NCBI GenBank assembly: GCA_037953625.1
Contig: CM075656.1
Span: 83,223,001-83,287,000, forward strand
DNA length: 64,000 nt
Reading direction: 5' to 3'
Origin: Crotalaria pallida
Taxonomy: Eukaryota; Streptophyta; Magnoliopsida; Fabales; Fabaceae
Shown: piece by piece, positions 12,860 through 25,097 of the stretch
How the letters are laid out: each line of letters begins with the position of its first letter
How positions within the stretch are numbered: position 1 is the stretch's first letter
The notes under the pieces: model-generated
Database searches by the model: none
Told to the model about the DNA's origin: nothing
Seen by the model: only the letters and a program-made list of their open reading frames with translations
Position numbers and translations under genes: made by a program

Positions 12860-13155
12860 GAGTTGGGCCCAGGGCCCACTACTGCCAAATGCAACCACTT
12901 CATGTGGGCCCTCCAGTAACTTGTGTGTACGAGTGTGACCTACATGCTGCCTACTCCACAATCTAAGGCCCATAAAAAATTGTCAGAACTCACTATTTCA
13001 ATAATAGGGTAAAACATAGACAGTCACAGTACTGTGAACCTGAAAGCACCAAGAAGGAAAGGTACACCCGAAGCCGCACATTCATAACAGACCCTGAGCA
13101 TAATTTTCTTCCATTTGGGTACAGCTTTTGGATTTATACTGGGCCTGGGCCTATC
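12860..13155 (+). promoter_or_regulatory. Cluster of TGGGCC (site II) motifs
   Basis: About six TGGGCC/GGCCCA motifs fall within 300 bp: a double palindrome GTTGGGCCCAGGGCCCAC near 12863, GTGGGCCC near 12904, GGCCCA near 12968, and two more near 13140-13150. Site II elements bind TCP factors and mark promoters of growth and housekeeping genes. The only downstream coding-like signal is the short exon at 13265. Confidence 0.5.
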
Positions 13156-13264
13156 CACCGTGAAACCCTTTCTTTCATTTTAATCATTTTATTTTATTTG
13201 AGTTTTATTATTATATTTCAAAGGTTCGTGTTTTCACTTCAGAATACGACTATCTCTTGTTGTT

Positions 13265-13307
13265 ATGGACCACTCAATCTGCCTCTCGAGAAGAAACTAC
13301 GTGCGGG
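13265..13307 (+). pseudogene. Orphan first-exon-like segment
   Basis: An ATG opens a 14-codon frame (MDHSICLSRRNYVR) that stops at a strong donor context, GGG followed by GTAAGTAAAT, about 110 bp downstream of the site II cluster. No following exon was recognised before AT-rich repeats take over at 13.3 kb. It could be the 5' remnant of a gene broken by insertions, a gene whose later exons are too divergent to see, or chance. The product is not recognised. Confidence 0.3.
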
Positions 13308-15178
13308 GTAAGTAAATAAATAAATAACGCATTTTTATTTTACTTTACATTAAATAATTGATAAAATTTGACTTCTAGTAGTATATCATAAGATTATCGG
13401 TAAAAAAAAATGTTAAATGTGTTAAAATTAAAGTTATTAAAAATAAAAAAAAAATATCATAAGTCAAAATTATTATTTTTTAATCCAAGTGATCGTCCTA
13501 CTGATTAGTTGCAGTTGACTGAATATTAAAAAAAAATAAAAATTAAAACTCCAAGTTAGAGGTTTGATTTTCGATGGTACAAATTTTTTAAAAAAGGTTA
13601 TATATAATGTTTACAACTCTCAATATAGAGTTGATTAATCTAAACATATAAAATTAACTCAGATACCACTTAATCAAAAAGCCAAAACAAATTACTCCAT
13701 TTAAAAATCTTAACAAATGATTACTGTCTATATTTGTTTTTTTTTTTTTTAAAACAAGTATTCTAAGATTGGCTTATGATGTGCTGGTTCATTATTCACT
13801 CGCAAATTTCTTGAGTCTCGTTCTCGGAGCTGGAGTCTCTAGCCCCATGCGGCCATACCATTCCATTACGTCATGCTCGTAGATTAGTTTAGCTCTAATC
13901 GTCATTATCGCAACCCTCTCAAATCATCAATTATGAATTGCTAAAGTTTAATTCAGTGTCGTTGTCATCGTTGTCAGCACTTTCCTTGTTAATGACCAGC
14001 TCTCTTAAATGAAAAATAAAGATAGGGAAATGCCATTCACGTCAGAGTTTTAACATCGGATTTATCAGATTATGATACATTAAGACTCACCAAACTTATG
14101 TATCACAATTAGCATTACATCATCATCATCATGTACTTTTAAATTCAATTTCATTTTAATAACCATTTGAAATGTAATTTCAATAATATTAATTATTTAT
14201 TATTTCTAAAAATTATATCACATATTTATTTATCACATCAATATTTATAAATTTTTAAAAACAAATAATATTTTAAAATTAAATATTCAATTTTGTGCTT
14301 AAAAATATGGCATAATCATTTTTATAAGAAAAAAATGAATTGCAACAATAATTTCAATAGCTCTATGTTTTTTACATATTCATTTTTTAAATGCTTTTTT
14401 CATATATTCATATTTGAATAAATATATATTCAAATATATTTAATGCTTATTCATGTCTTTACTTCTTGAAAGTTGTGGGTGTTTTGATTTTGGTCCCTAT
14501 AAGTCTTTTTGCCCTTGACTAATCTTTAAATATATATATATATAATACTCTTTAAGAAATGCAACGAGTAATTTGATTTTCAATAATTAATTATGTTTTT
14601 TAAATATATATTTTCTTTTTTTATAATTATTATTTTTTCTTCACTATTTACGTTAATCAATACACTATTGAATAGGGATAAATATGAAAAATAACATATA
14701 TTACACTTTTGAATTTTTTTTAACATGACAAATAAATAAGAAAAAAAAATCTTCAAAAAAAATATACCAAGAAACAAAAGGAGTACTTGGTAACATAGAA
14801 ATATAGAATATAATAAGCAATTTTAATTTGGAAAAAAATATTTATGTTTTTAGTAACTTTATGAGATGGTGGAAGTACTATGTTTAACTTTTTAATAAAT
14901 ATTTTAAGAAAATTTGTTAATATTTACCATGAAACAAAAATTTTTATAATTTGCCATAAAAACATTATTTAAAGAAGAGAAAAGAGAAAGCTTATATTGA
15001 ATAATGATATTTAATTGTCGAATTTAGTTTTCAAATTATTAATTATTTCTTCTTTTGTGCTATTCCTTGGATAAGATCTTAGACACCGGTTAACACAAAA
15101 ATCCTCCCAAATCAAAAAGAATTAAAAATTAATTCTAGATTATCATAATTTATTATACATTACTAAAGATCCTCTTTT

Positions 15179-15240
<62 letters not shown>

Positions 15241-16150
15241 CGAAATGGCGGTTTACTTTTGCATAAAAAATGGTTTTGTTCTATCATGCACGTTGAGCTG
15301 TAGGCTATACTCCACGGCATGCGTGTAGCTACCCAGAGAGGCTTTAATTTACACTAATAAGTTCACGTATAATTTGCCCTCGTTTACAATTATTATTTCT
15401 GGATGCTTTGTCTATCTCAACATTTTGAGAAAAATCATAATTTTGTATGTCGTTTTCTGAAACAATAAAATAAAAGTATTATGAACTTATAATTGCAAAA
15501 AATAATAAGTTGTTGGAAAATGAATCATAATTGATTAAACAACAGCAAATTATGAGAATATGGATATTGATTAGTTCAATTTTTTTTAACTGAAACAAAA
15601 AAAAAATTTTATGATAAAGAAGAAATTCATTACATATCCTTGCTTCCTATTAATATTTATTTCAAATTTTAAATTTGAGGAAAATATGAAATTAGTTTGT
15701 TATTTTCAAAATTGGTTTGTTAATTCAATGTTTCCTGTAACTAAGGGATTTGTTTTCACAACATAAGTCATTTACTCTTAAAATGAAATATTTTGTGTAA
15801 TCCGAGTTCTATGAAAACTTTTTTTTAATTGAAAGTCTGGTAATCAAAATAATTAGTCTTAGAATGAAGTTTTTTTTTTTCCTAACATTATATTGTTGTT
15901 AACGATTTTTACTCTCTTTTTTATTATTATTATGAAATTACAAAAGCTAATATTCTTTATGTCGTATAAATTCTTTACTCCAAAGAATTAATATTAAAAT
16001 GAAGACAAATGTAAATCTGATTAATTCAATTTAATTATTAATAATTCTCAAATAAAATTATGCAATTCAGTTAAAAAAATTTATTAAATTTTTAGTTTAA
16101 AATAATTATCATATATAACAACATTATGTGATCTAATATATCTGTTCATT
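13308..16150. other. AT-rich intergenic with MITE relics and (TA)n
   Basis: No gene. A Stowaway-like relic related to 3891-4168 lies at about 14500-14785. A (TA)n tract of about 58 nt runs 15180-15238. The sequence from about 15240 to 16180 may be the body of a non-autonomous Helitron whose 3' end is at 16180. Confidence 0.5.
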
Positions 16151-16153
16151 TCT

Positions 16154-16180
16154 GTGCATCGCACGGATAATCTAAACTAG
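16154..16180 (+). mobile_element. Helitron-like 3' terminus
   Basis: A short hairpin GTGC-ATC-GCAC (16154-16164) is followed 12 nt later by CTAG, then T. Plant Helitrons end in a hairpin plus CTRR and insert between A and T. The GTGCATCGCACGG wording is also typical of these ends. The matching 5' TC end was not located, so element length is unknown. Confidence 0.5.
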
Positions 16181-17440
16181 TAAAATAGAAGTATTATTAA
16201 CTGAGCTATCTCACCGGATGATTTTTCTTTTTTTCTTTTTAACTTTGGCCCTTCCCTAGCAAAAAAATGTTTGTGGCTCCGCTTGCTCGAGAGTCGTCTA
16301 TCTCATAAGTTTGGATCAAACATGTTACATGTCTCTTCATGAAAAAAGTTCTTTGGACTTAAAGTACTGCACAATTCAGTAGGAATTGGTTTATTAACCA
16401 TAAACCATTCAATACTAAATGAGTAATGATATAGAAAAAATCATTGACAATGCAATCAAAAGTAGATAAGGTATAGTTTGATAATCCAATTTTTATGCTT
16501 TTTTTTTCATTGAGTTAAAAGGTCCCTTTGTACATTTTTTATTTTTCGGAGCAAGTCGTTGCCCCATATAAGGGCGAAATTAATTTCTTTAAATACAGCT
16601 TATCAAAAAAAAAATCTGAAAAATACAGTCAGATATTTAAACAATGATTTCTTTTAATACTACTATTTTACATACACATAATTCAAAAATGAAATAAGAA
16701 ATCACATACTTAAATGACCTAATTAACCCTTTTTCACTTGGACAACTCCTTTCTAATTTATACTTTTATAGGGTGAAAACTCGATCAAGTATCATTGTGT
16801 CATTGTGTGTCTAACAGGTCAACTTTTTTATTGCCGCGATCTTTTTTATATTCTCTAAAATAGCAAAATAAAAACAATGTATAATCCATCCGGTTTTGTA
16901 ATATTAAAAAAATTAACTTTTTTTTATATTTTATTTTATTTTCGATATTTTTTATGATATTCATAAAAAATATTACCTTATTTAAATTTTTCATTTTCAA
17001 TATTACTTTTTTAAACTATTTATATTTTTTTTTATAAGTTTAAAAAAAAATCAAATATAACCAATTACTCTGATTAATAAACGTGATTTTTTTCTTCTGG
17101 CAAACTACCCCGTTTAATAAACGTGATTTTTTTCTTCTGGTAAACTGGAGGAGTACTTACTCCGGTCTGATTTTTAAGCAAAATTAACTAACTTCTCGTC
17201 TGTTACGAAAGTTATTTTAGTGTATTTAATAAAAAAAATCATGAAGAGACATGTTTTTAGTTATTTTAGTGTTTTAAGTTATTTTAGTGTATTTAATAAA
17301 TTTAGTAGACTATTTTAATACTATTTTTTAAGAATTAAATTATTCAACTATATTATGAGGATATTTTAGAAATAATTATATTAAAAATAGAAAGTCAATT
17401 AATTTTTTTATATTTATGATCATCAAAGAAATGTCCTTTT
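16181..17440. other. AT-rich intergenic, no gene
   Basis: No gene is seen. A tandem duplication of about 48 bp occurs at about 17063-17151, with TTAATAAACGTGATTTTTTT repeated almost exactly. A partial CCATCCGGTTTTGTAA MITE end lies near 16890. Confidence 0.5.
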
Positions 17441-17449
17441 TTTTTTTTT

Positions 17450-17670
17450 TAAACGAGATGGAGGGTGTATATGTCAATATGATTGTGTTCGCATGTGGCG
17501 TGGGACGTTGTTGAATTGTACACGTGGATGGTGGGAAGAACATGCAATGAAGAGAGTTTAGAGCTCGCCGTACCCACGTGGAGTGTGGGGCCTTGATGGA
17601 ATGCATTTGACGTAGTATGCCCTTGCGGGCTCCTCCTGCCATAATAATCAATGTGTAAACCTACGTGGAC
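17450..17670. promoter_or_regulatory. G-box-rich island without a gene
   Basis: This 220-bp block is clearly less AT-rich than its flanks. It carries two CACGTGG G-boxes (17521-17527, 17575-17581), one ACGTGG core (17663-17668) and a GCATGTGG E-box. Such spacing is typical of ABA- or light-responsive promoters (bZIP/bHLH sites). Poly-T runs lie on both sides. No coding exon could be tied to it. It may be a relocated promoter fragment or part of a transposon. Confidence 0.4.
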
Positions 17671-17681
17671 ATGCATTTATC

Positions 17682-17729
17682 TAATCCATTTCTTTTTTTT
17701 TTTTTTTTTTTAAGTGTAATCCATTTCTT
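17682..17729 (-). repeat. Micro-retroposon: 22-nt insert in 13-bp repeats
   Basis: TAATCCATTTCTT occurs at 17682-17694 and 17717-17729. Between them lies a T-run plus AAGTG, which on the minus strand is CACTT followed by a long poly(A). The structure matches a retroposon truncated to a few bases plus tail. Confidence 0.5.
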
Positions 17730-18689
17730 AATTCTTGATTACATAAGTTTATTTATATTTTGGCAAATGCTAACAAGTGTTTTGTAAAAAAACCAAATAA
17801 AGGAAATAATAATTGAGAAGTGCATTTTTTATATTTTCGAGACACAAAGTAATGTATACTCGTGATTAATTTTTTGTTTAGAAACCTTAATAAGTTGACA
17901 CTTATTAGCAAGACCTTTATATTTTTAGTTCTCAAAATTGAAGGTGTTTTGGTTTTTTCCTTGACTCGTCCTTAATTGTTTTAAAATTTTTATTTTAGTC
18001 TCTCTCGTTAGGAAAATTTCGTTAACTTCTGATAGGATCAACGAGAAACATCAAGGCCACGTAAACATACATGTATATAAGTATAGCGTGACACCGATAA
18101 GATGACATGGATAATCTAGATACGCAAGAGCAAAAGGACTAGCTATAGCTCTATTAGTTTTAGTCCCCAAACCCTTTTTTTTTCCCCGATGAGGTTCTGT
18201 CAGAATATTTTCCGATACCCCCGAGTCGGAAAATGCATTTTTCTGAATACTTTCTTATTAAAAAATTTATTTTTAAAGTCGGAAAATGCATTTTCCAACT
18301 TGAGGGTATTGAAAAATATTCCGATAGAACCCATCGAAAAAAAGGGGATTTAGAACCTAAAAATTGGGATGTATAAACTATTGCTCTGGCTCTATTCATA
18401 AACCTAATATTTTAAATAATCAATAAAAAATAATATTTTATTAAAAACATATGCATAAACGTTATCAACATGTTGAATACAACATTTCTCAATAATATTT
18501 GACTTCTTTTAATCACTTAAAAAATGTCATAATATCATCCATTAGCTTTTCTCTTTTTTTTTTAATATAAACCAAAATTGATTATAAAAATACAAGGATA
18601 GTCAATCCAGCTCATGGATAAAAGCAATATATACCATAAAACCAACATATGGAATGGATACAGGAACAATCTTACACACACAATATATA

Positions 18690-19036
18690 CTCCTTCTCTT
18701 TAAAGAAAGTTTGGTCTTTTAAGCTTGAACACACAGATTAAGAAAGTGTTAATTGTTGTAAGTATTATGTATAGTTTATCCAAAATGACCTTATTTAATC
18801 CTTATTGAAAAGTGTAGTAGTATTTAATTTTTATTAGTAAGTGTGTCCATTAATTAATGTATAGTGATTTAGAGATGAGAGATGATAAAAGTATAATTAA
18901 TGATGAGTGAATGAAATGATTGAATGAGGTTAAAATTGAAAAAAAAATATGTTTATGTATTGAAAATGTAAAAAGCCAAACATTATAAAACAATAAAAAA
19001 AACCTAAAAAGTCAAACTCAATGAATCAGGGAAAAT
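18690..19036. mobile_element. Stowaway-type MITE, family S2, decayed
   Basis: TA then CTCCTTCTC at the left end. The interior matches the element at 51371-51724 in opposite orientation (shared TTGTTGTAAGTATTATGTAT, then AGTGTGTCCATTAATTAATG). The right terminus is degraded. No coding capacity. Confidence 0.65.
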
Positions 19037-20124
19037 ATAATCCAAAATATCAAAGCTTTCTAGATTGAAAACAATGTGATTGTGCTCAAGAGTCAAGCCA
19101 CAAGAACCAAATCATACACATCTAGATAAAACAACCAAACCTTCATTTCCATTCACCTTAAACAGTACCTTGGATTGAGTGAAAAAAACTGCATAATCAT
19201 TATATTGAGTAGTTTTGCTTTTTAAATTAGGTAAATACTAAAGTCCATCATATTTGTGTTTTGGTTGACACGTAACCAATCTTTTTTACATGTTATAACA
19301 TGTATACCAGATTATCCATTATTTATTATTATATTTTTTTAAATATTTTAAAAACTTTTATTTGTTTTAAAGTTTTTTATTTACATCATAAATTTAAAAA
19401 GTAATTATTTCTTTATTGATATTTTTTTTCAAACACACAATAATTTAGTGAAATTGGAATTTAAGATTTTTAAAAAATAAATAATTATAAAAAAATATGA
19501 AAATTACACAGATTTCAAGAAATAGTCTTACCAAAAATAATCTACAGTACCTATGAAAAAGATATTGGATTTTCATTATTTTTTCAAAAATATAATCTAA
19601 AATTATATTTTTCTAAAATCATTTTTCTAAAAAATCATAATTTATTATTTAAGATTATAAAATTTTACTAATATAATAAATAAAAAATAACCTTATCAAT
19701 AGAAAAATTTTAGATTATAAAATTAAGAATATAATCTTACCAAACATGAAAAAATAAATCATATCACACACAATGGCAAAATAACCTTAGTATAAGTAAA
19801 TTATTTAATTGTCATCCTCAAAGATCATGATAATCCTAGTTATTTGATTTACATTCCTACATCAAAGATACTTCAATAAAATAAATTAATTGATTTACAC
19901 CCTTATAAATTAATACACCAGAGATAATTTAGGGAAATTAGATTTATGATTTTTTAAAAATAAAATGATTTTAAAAACTTATAGCAAAGATGATAATTAA
20001 AAAAATGGTAATATATAGATATTTTTATTTATTACTTATTAATAAAAAAATCTTGAAATGCAAACAATAAATAAGTTCATTAGTGAAGTCTATATTTGCA
20101 AATTCATTAAATCCATATATGTTA
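19037..20124. other. AT-rich intergenic, no gene
   Basis: Very AT-rich sequence without supportable genes, RNA genes or intact transposon ends. Confidence 0.5.
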
Positions 20125-20197
20125 CTCCCTTCGGTCCATATTATAAGCACCCTTTTTGTGAAAGAGAAAATGTGCTTATAATATTGACCGGAGGGAG
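20125..20197. mobile_element. 73-bp Stowaway mini-hairpin
   Basis: Two almost perfect inverted arms (CTCCCTTCGGTCCATATTAT and its complement) surround a loop of about 20 nt, with TA on both sides. It is essentially two MITE termini with no body, the shortest mobile foldback in the window. Confidence 0.85.
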
Positions 20198-20399
20198 TAT
20201 TTATATAATAAATTGCAGGTAAACTCAACTATTCGATTAACAAATGGCGCACTCAAACACTATAAATATTTGATTTTTTTAGTCAAAACCTTGAAACTAA
20301 GTGATACACTTTATTTTTCAAGTTTCAAATTATTGTTTAATTAGTTGTGTGCAATGACTCTAATAGTTTATAGTTTTTTTTCCTTTTTTATTTTATCTA

Positions 20400-20545
20400 G
20401 ATAATTTTTTTTACTGAACCACGTATATTGTCATAGAGACGACCATGTCCGATACGGGTACCACAATAAGTCAAAATTCTTATTGTCAAATATTTAGTAT
20501 AGAAGTTGTGGTTTCGAAGATTTGAACCCGAAATCAGTAATTAAG
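20400..20545 (-). mobile_element. Possible SINE relic
   Basis: On the minus strand it contains a box-B-like CGGGTTCAAATC and an upstream TAGCTTAATTAC, with a poly-T stretch at the left that would be its tail. No target duplication was seen. Weak. Confidence 0.3.
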
Positions 20546-20581
20546 CTAGAATAATCATAATAAAGAATTTAAGGTTTTAAT

Positions 20582-21504
20582 TAAGGGTGTAACGATCCGG
20601 TTCGGTCAGGCCCTTAATGGACTTTAAGAATCAGACCGATTAAATTAATGTGATCCGATCCGGTTCCATCCAGAAGTTTTCTATATGCAAAGACCGGATC
20701 GGGCCGGACCATTCATGAACGGTTCGGTCCGGTCTATTTAGCTTTCCTTTCTTTTTTCTTATTTTTTTAGCATTATGGGCACCTACTGTAACATGATTCC
20801 AAAATATGGACTATAAGGGGAAAACCTAATTGTCGTTACCTTTTTTTTTGTTGCTTTATTTTATTTTTGTTGCATTATGGGAAAACCTAATTCCTATAAA
20901 GGGAAAATCAATTAATCAACTTATGATTGTTTACCTTGAGAGAGATACCGAGAGAGACCTCGGAGAAGGCGAGCGATGGCAAGAGAGCGGCGGCTTTGAT
21001 GGTATTGTATTGAAGAGCCGACGACGACCATTGGCAATGCAGGCTTTGATGGTACTGAATAGACGGTTGTGACTGGTGACTGGAGAAGACGGCCGCGACT
21101 GGAGAAGACGGCTGCGAGTGGCAACGAACTGCAACTGGCGAGTGGCGACGAACGATGGGCTGAGGGACGAAGAAGACGGGCTGAGGGAAGAAGAAGAAGG
21201 GCTGACGACGCTGAGATGTGAGAAGTAAAGGGGGAGGGACGAAGCAGCGCTGTGAGAAGTGAAGGGCTGTGTGACTCTCCGTATTGAGTAGTTGAGTATT
21301 AACCATTTTGCCCTATTAGGTTTTAATTCTCCGGTCTAAACGGTCTCAAAAGTAGTGAGACCGTTTGGACCGGACCATATAACAGCGGTCTAAAAAATTT
21401 GAGATCGGACCGAACTGTGAGATCGAACCGGACTACATTTTTCGGTCTGATCCGGTCCGATCCGAGCGGTCTCGCGATCCGGGACCGGATCGTTTACATC
21501 CCTG
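20582..21504. mobile_element. Non-autonomous hAT element with GC-rich cargo, perfect 8-bp TSD
   Basis: 923 bp bounded by inverted ends (TAAGGGTGTAACGATCCGGT on the left; the complement of CAGGGATGTAAACGATCCGG on the right). The 8-base direct repeat GTTTTAAT lies at 20574-20581 and 21505-21512. An 8-bp duplication with YARGG-type ends is the hAT signature. The subterminal zones are full of CGGTCC/GGACCG motifs. The centre (about 20935-21290) is GC-rich and has duplicated GACTGGAGAAGACGGC units. Open frames inside show no transposase domain. Confidence 0.9.
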
Positions 21505-21512
21505 GTTTTAAT

Positions 21513-23075
21513 CTCAAATAAATCATTGATTTGGAATATTATTTAAAAATACATAAAAATATAAGAGAAAATATAATATGCACTGATAGGGTAAATATTT
21601 TTTACACTGTTAAGATATCTTTCACCGTTAATGGGTTAACAATAATTGACTTGCAAGTAAAAGTAATTCATATGGATAGTGGATGATGCACCGATAATGT
21701 AAAAAACTTTACATTGTCAATGCATATATATTAAACTCAAAATATAATATTCCAAATTAATTGTTGTATGAAGAAGATAAACCATTGATCATAACCATGC
21801 GATAATTTTTCCTCTATCATGTGATCTCCAGGGTTGATGTTTTCTATCTTAATAAATTAATTATTCAATTTATTCTTTATGTTTTTATTTATATATAATT
21901 AATATTTATTCAAATTTATCTAAAATTAAATACTCGTAAAGAATTGTAAAAAATTTAATTAATTCTATAAGGAATTAAGTAGCAAATAATAATAAATGTA
22001 CTGTTATTTTTTCTAAATTTTGTATACTAAATATACGTAAATTAAAAAAACAAGTAATTGTTATAAAACTTAACTCAATAATATATATCTAGAAAGGATG
22101 AAAATTGAGAGAGTAAGGGAAGCAAGAGAAAAATTGTATATATTCCTTCACCTCTAAATACAAAGATTGATAGCCTATTTACAGACATCACAATATAACA
22201 CATGCCAATTACAACGTAACTCATATTAGTGAACGAATGATGATGCAAATAAGTACAAATGAATTTGTAACATACTAACTGGGGAATCCTAGAAGGAAAG
22301 GAAATTAGAGAATCTTAGGAAGAAAGAGAGAAGATGGGCATCCACAGATTTATATTCATAACAGTAATCTACCATAAAAGAAAAACACATTAAAAAAGAA
22401 AGATCATTTCCTTAATTTTCATCAGAATTTAATTGTTTTATATGCAAAGTAAGATACGAGTAATTTTAAGAAACCCCACACACACATATATATAATATAA
22501 TTTTATTAGAAAGTCGATAAGTAAATATTTAATACATCGAAATATAAAATATTTAGTTTTCCAATATTTTTTTTTTGCCTCTTTATCTCTAAGGTTGCTG
22601 GTAAAAAAATTTCAAAAAATAACGAAAAATAATTTTTTTATCGAGTTCTTCAATATGTGCCTTATACACATATTAAGCATATTTTAAAAAGTTTGTTTTT
22701 ATGAAAAATTAAAAATCTCATATCTCAAAATATGAGAGAAATTATTTTTTTTGTACAAATTTATATTTTTTTAAAATATTTTTAATATTTATTTTAACGG
22801 TCTCAATAAATATCTCAGAGCGCTGCATATTGAAAAAATTATCACTTAAACTAGAGTATACTCCACATCTAATTAAGGTTATATTTCATTCACAGATAAT
22901 AAAAATGTTGGATTCACTGTTGATACTATAACTTATAAAGTTATAATAAGTTAAGCATACTTTCCTTGATCGATATAATGGCGCAGTTCAATAAAGCCAT
23001 GAACATTTTAAGAAATTTACTTTTAAAGTGTGTGGTATTGACTTAACCGTATATTACTATATCCTCTACCAGTAA
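21513..23075. other. Intergenic; MITE and possible solo-LTR piece
   Basis: Contains the small MITE at 21578-21735. The segment at about 22090-22330, read on the minus strand, resembles the U3/R region of an LTR (ATGTGTTATATTGTGATG, then a TCTTTGTATTTAGAGG block), but ends and duplications were not found. Otherwise AT-rich with no gene. Confidence 0.4.
21578..21735. mobile_element. Short MITE (about 158 bp)
   Basis: Inverted ends ATGCACTGATAGGGTAAA and ATGCATTGACAATGTAAA (complement of the right end), with a GACTTGCAAGTAAAAGTAA interior. The same interior and right half recur at about 26650-26735. Superfamily not determined. Confidence 0.55.
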
Positions 23076-23084
23076 TTAAAAGTT

Positions 23085-23612
23085 GGCTTAAATACTGTTT
23101 TGGTCCTGTATCTTATTTTTAGGTTTCAATTTAGTCCTTTATCTTTGAAAATAGTCAATTTAGTCCTTCATGTTTCTAATATTAGTCAATTTCATCCTTT
23201 TGTCATGATAATGTTAAATTTTCACCAAAATATACTGATTTTGTAATAAGTTTCTTATTCCAGTAATCAGAATCTGCATTTGCTCGTCAAAATTTACATT
23301 TTTCATCATATTTGATGCTTTGATTGATAAAATTTCAATGTCATTCCAGTTTTTAGGGTAAAAATTCGCTCACATTTTTGCCTTTTTTGTTTTAAAAATT
23401 ACAAATTACAATGATACAATGCAGATTATGATGATTAGAATAGGAATTTTAGGCAAAATCAGTATATTCCGGTGAAAATTTAACATTGTCTTGACAGAAT
23501 GATGAAATTGACAAACATTAAAAACATAGATGACTAAATTGACTCTTATTAAAGATGAAGGACCAAATTGAAATCTAAAAATAAGATAAAGGACCAAAAG
23601 AATATTTAAGCC
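23085..23612. mobile_element. MULE-type MITE, 9-bp TSD (8/9)
   Basis: 528 bp with long inverted arms starting GGCTTAAATACTGTTTTGGT, rich in GGTCC and CAATTTAGTCC blocks. Flanks are TTAAAAGTT (23076-23084) and CTAAAAGTT (23613-23621), a 9-bp duplication with one change. Non-coding. Confidence 0.85.
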
Positions 23613-23621
23613 CTAAAAGTT

Positions 23622-24880
23622 TAAAACCGGCCAACTCACCAAGTTGTACCCTTTTTTTTTTTTTTTTTCCAGTTTCATAAGTTCTATATTTTTACTACAG
23701 TGACAAATGACAGAAGCCTCTAATGGCCATAGCCAAAAACGGTAATAAAAATGGTAATGCTAAGATGGAAAGTTTTTTTCATTCAAATAAGATGCATACG
23801 TCATGCATGGGGGCACTCATTACCCCTCTTCTCCAACAAAATCTGCGAGTGATCTCACGCACCACCATTGTAGCGTGCTCTCGAGTATTCACGACAATAT
23901 TTGTATCATGTCTCATTCATTTTTTTATTCTATTATGTCGCTATTAAGTCATTTTCTTCTGTTCATTAAGGTGATCTCATCATCTCTCACAGTTTTTGTT
24001 ATTGCCTATGTTGAGGAAATCACTTCATAAAATATTAAATTTGAATGGATATTGAGTTCTAACCAATAACAAAATATCAACATTAAAATTTATGATGTTC
24101 TTTGAGAAGAGAATAAAAGTTTAAATAAAATAGTTTTCATTGCAAAATAAAATATATATAGTTGTGTTAGATTATTAGTTAACTCAGTTTTTCATTCTTG
24201 TTTTGCTAGTATCATTTGATCTCCGATCCTATCCATAGCTGCAAGTGTTAAGATTAACCAAACCTAAAAGTTTTATTATTGTGTGTCTAATATGAAGTAA
24301 TAAATAATAAAGGATGAATATTTTTTTTCAGGTAAAGTTAATTGACAAGAAACTATGTTATATATTATAAGGGCATGAGTTTGAATCTCACTTTAAATGT
24401 GAGTATTTAATTGATAAATATTTTGTAGATAATCATATAAGCACTCGTGAAATTATGAATCTAATTTTATTTGAGGAGGTCCCATAATCCATTTTTCATA
24501 CACTTTTAGAATATTATAAATTTCAATTCCTCCTAATATGCTTATATGTTAAAAAAAGTTGATTAAAACACATTTTTTCTAACATTTGTTTTATTTTAGG
24601 ATACATGTTAACAAACTTATATTGAATATCGAAATTTGACATATTTATAAAATTTATGTTCATTAATTTTGTATACAAACTTATGCTTACATAATTTTTT
24701 TAACATATATCATATATAAGCCGCATGTCAGAAAACTCATTTATAAATTAAAAAATAAAAATTATGATTAGTTATGGAAATATTGTTTAAAAACGTTGGA
24801 TTGCCAATTGCGCTGCCACACCCGATATATTATCCCTTAAACTTAGATAATCATACTTCATACTAGTTCATAAAGTAATA
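23622..24880. other. Intergenic, no gene
   Basis: No supportable gene. A degenerate GAGTTTGAATCTC motif near 24370 resembles a box B, but no complete SINE was recognised. Confidence 0.45.
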
Positions 24881-24896
24881 CTAATGAACTCACTCT

Positions 24897-25097
24897 TTTT
24901 TTTTTTTATGAATCAGGATATCCACCCGCACTGCTGCACAACTGGGTGACTAATCCCTACACTACGATCGGGCTCTTTTGGGCGTGATGCTGCCAATAAG
25001 ACTTGCTCCATTCACATGCGTTTCGGGAACGACTCGAACCCGCGACCACATGCTTAAGGAACACAAACTCATTCCAGTTGTGCCAGCCTCCACTGGT
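24897..25097 (-). mobile_element. tRNA-derived SINE, family C, 16-bp perfect TSD
   Basis: On the minus strand: box A (CTGGCACAACTGG), box B (CGGGTTCGAGTC), then a body ending in poly(A), seen as poly-T from 24897. Both flanks carry CTAATGAACTCACTCT (24881-24896 and 25098-25113). It sits about 300 bp upstream of the S40 gene start. Confidence 0.9.

Noticed and set aside
20908..21306. 132-codon minus-strand frame
   Set aside because: It lies wholly inside the GC-rich core of the hAT element; several overlapping frames are open there for composition reasons and none shows a domain.
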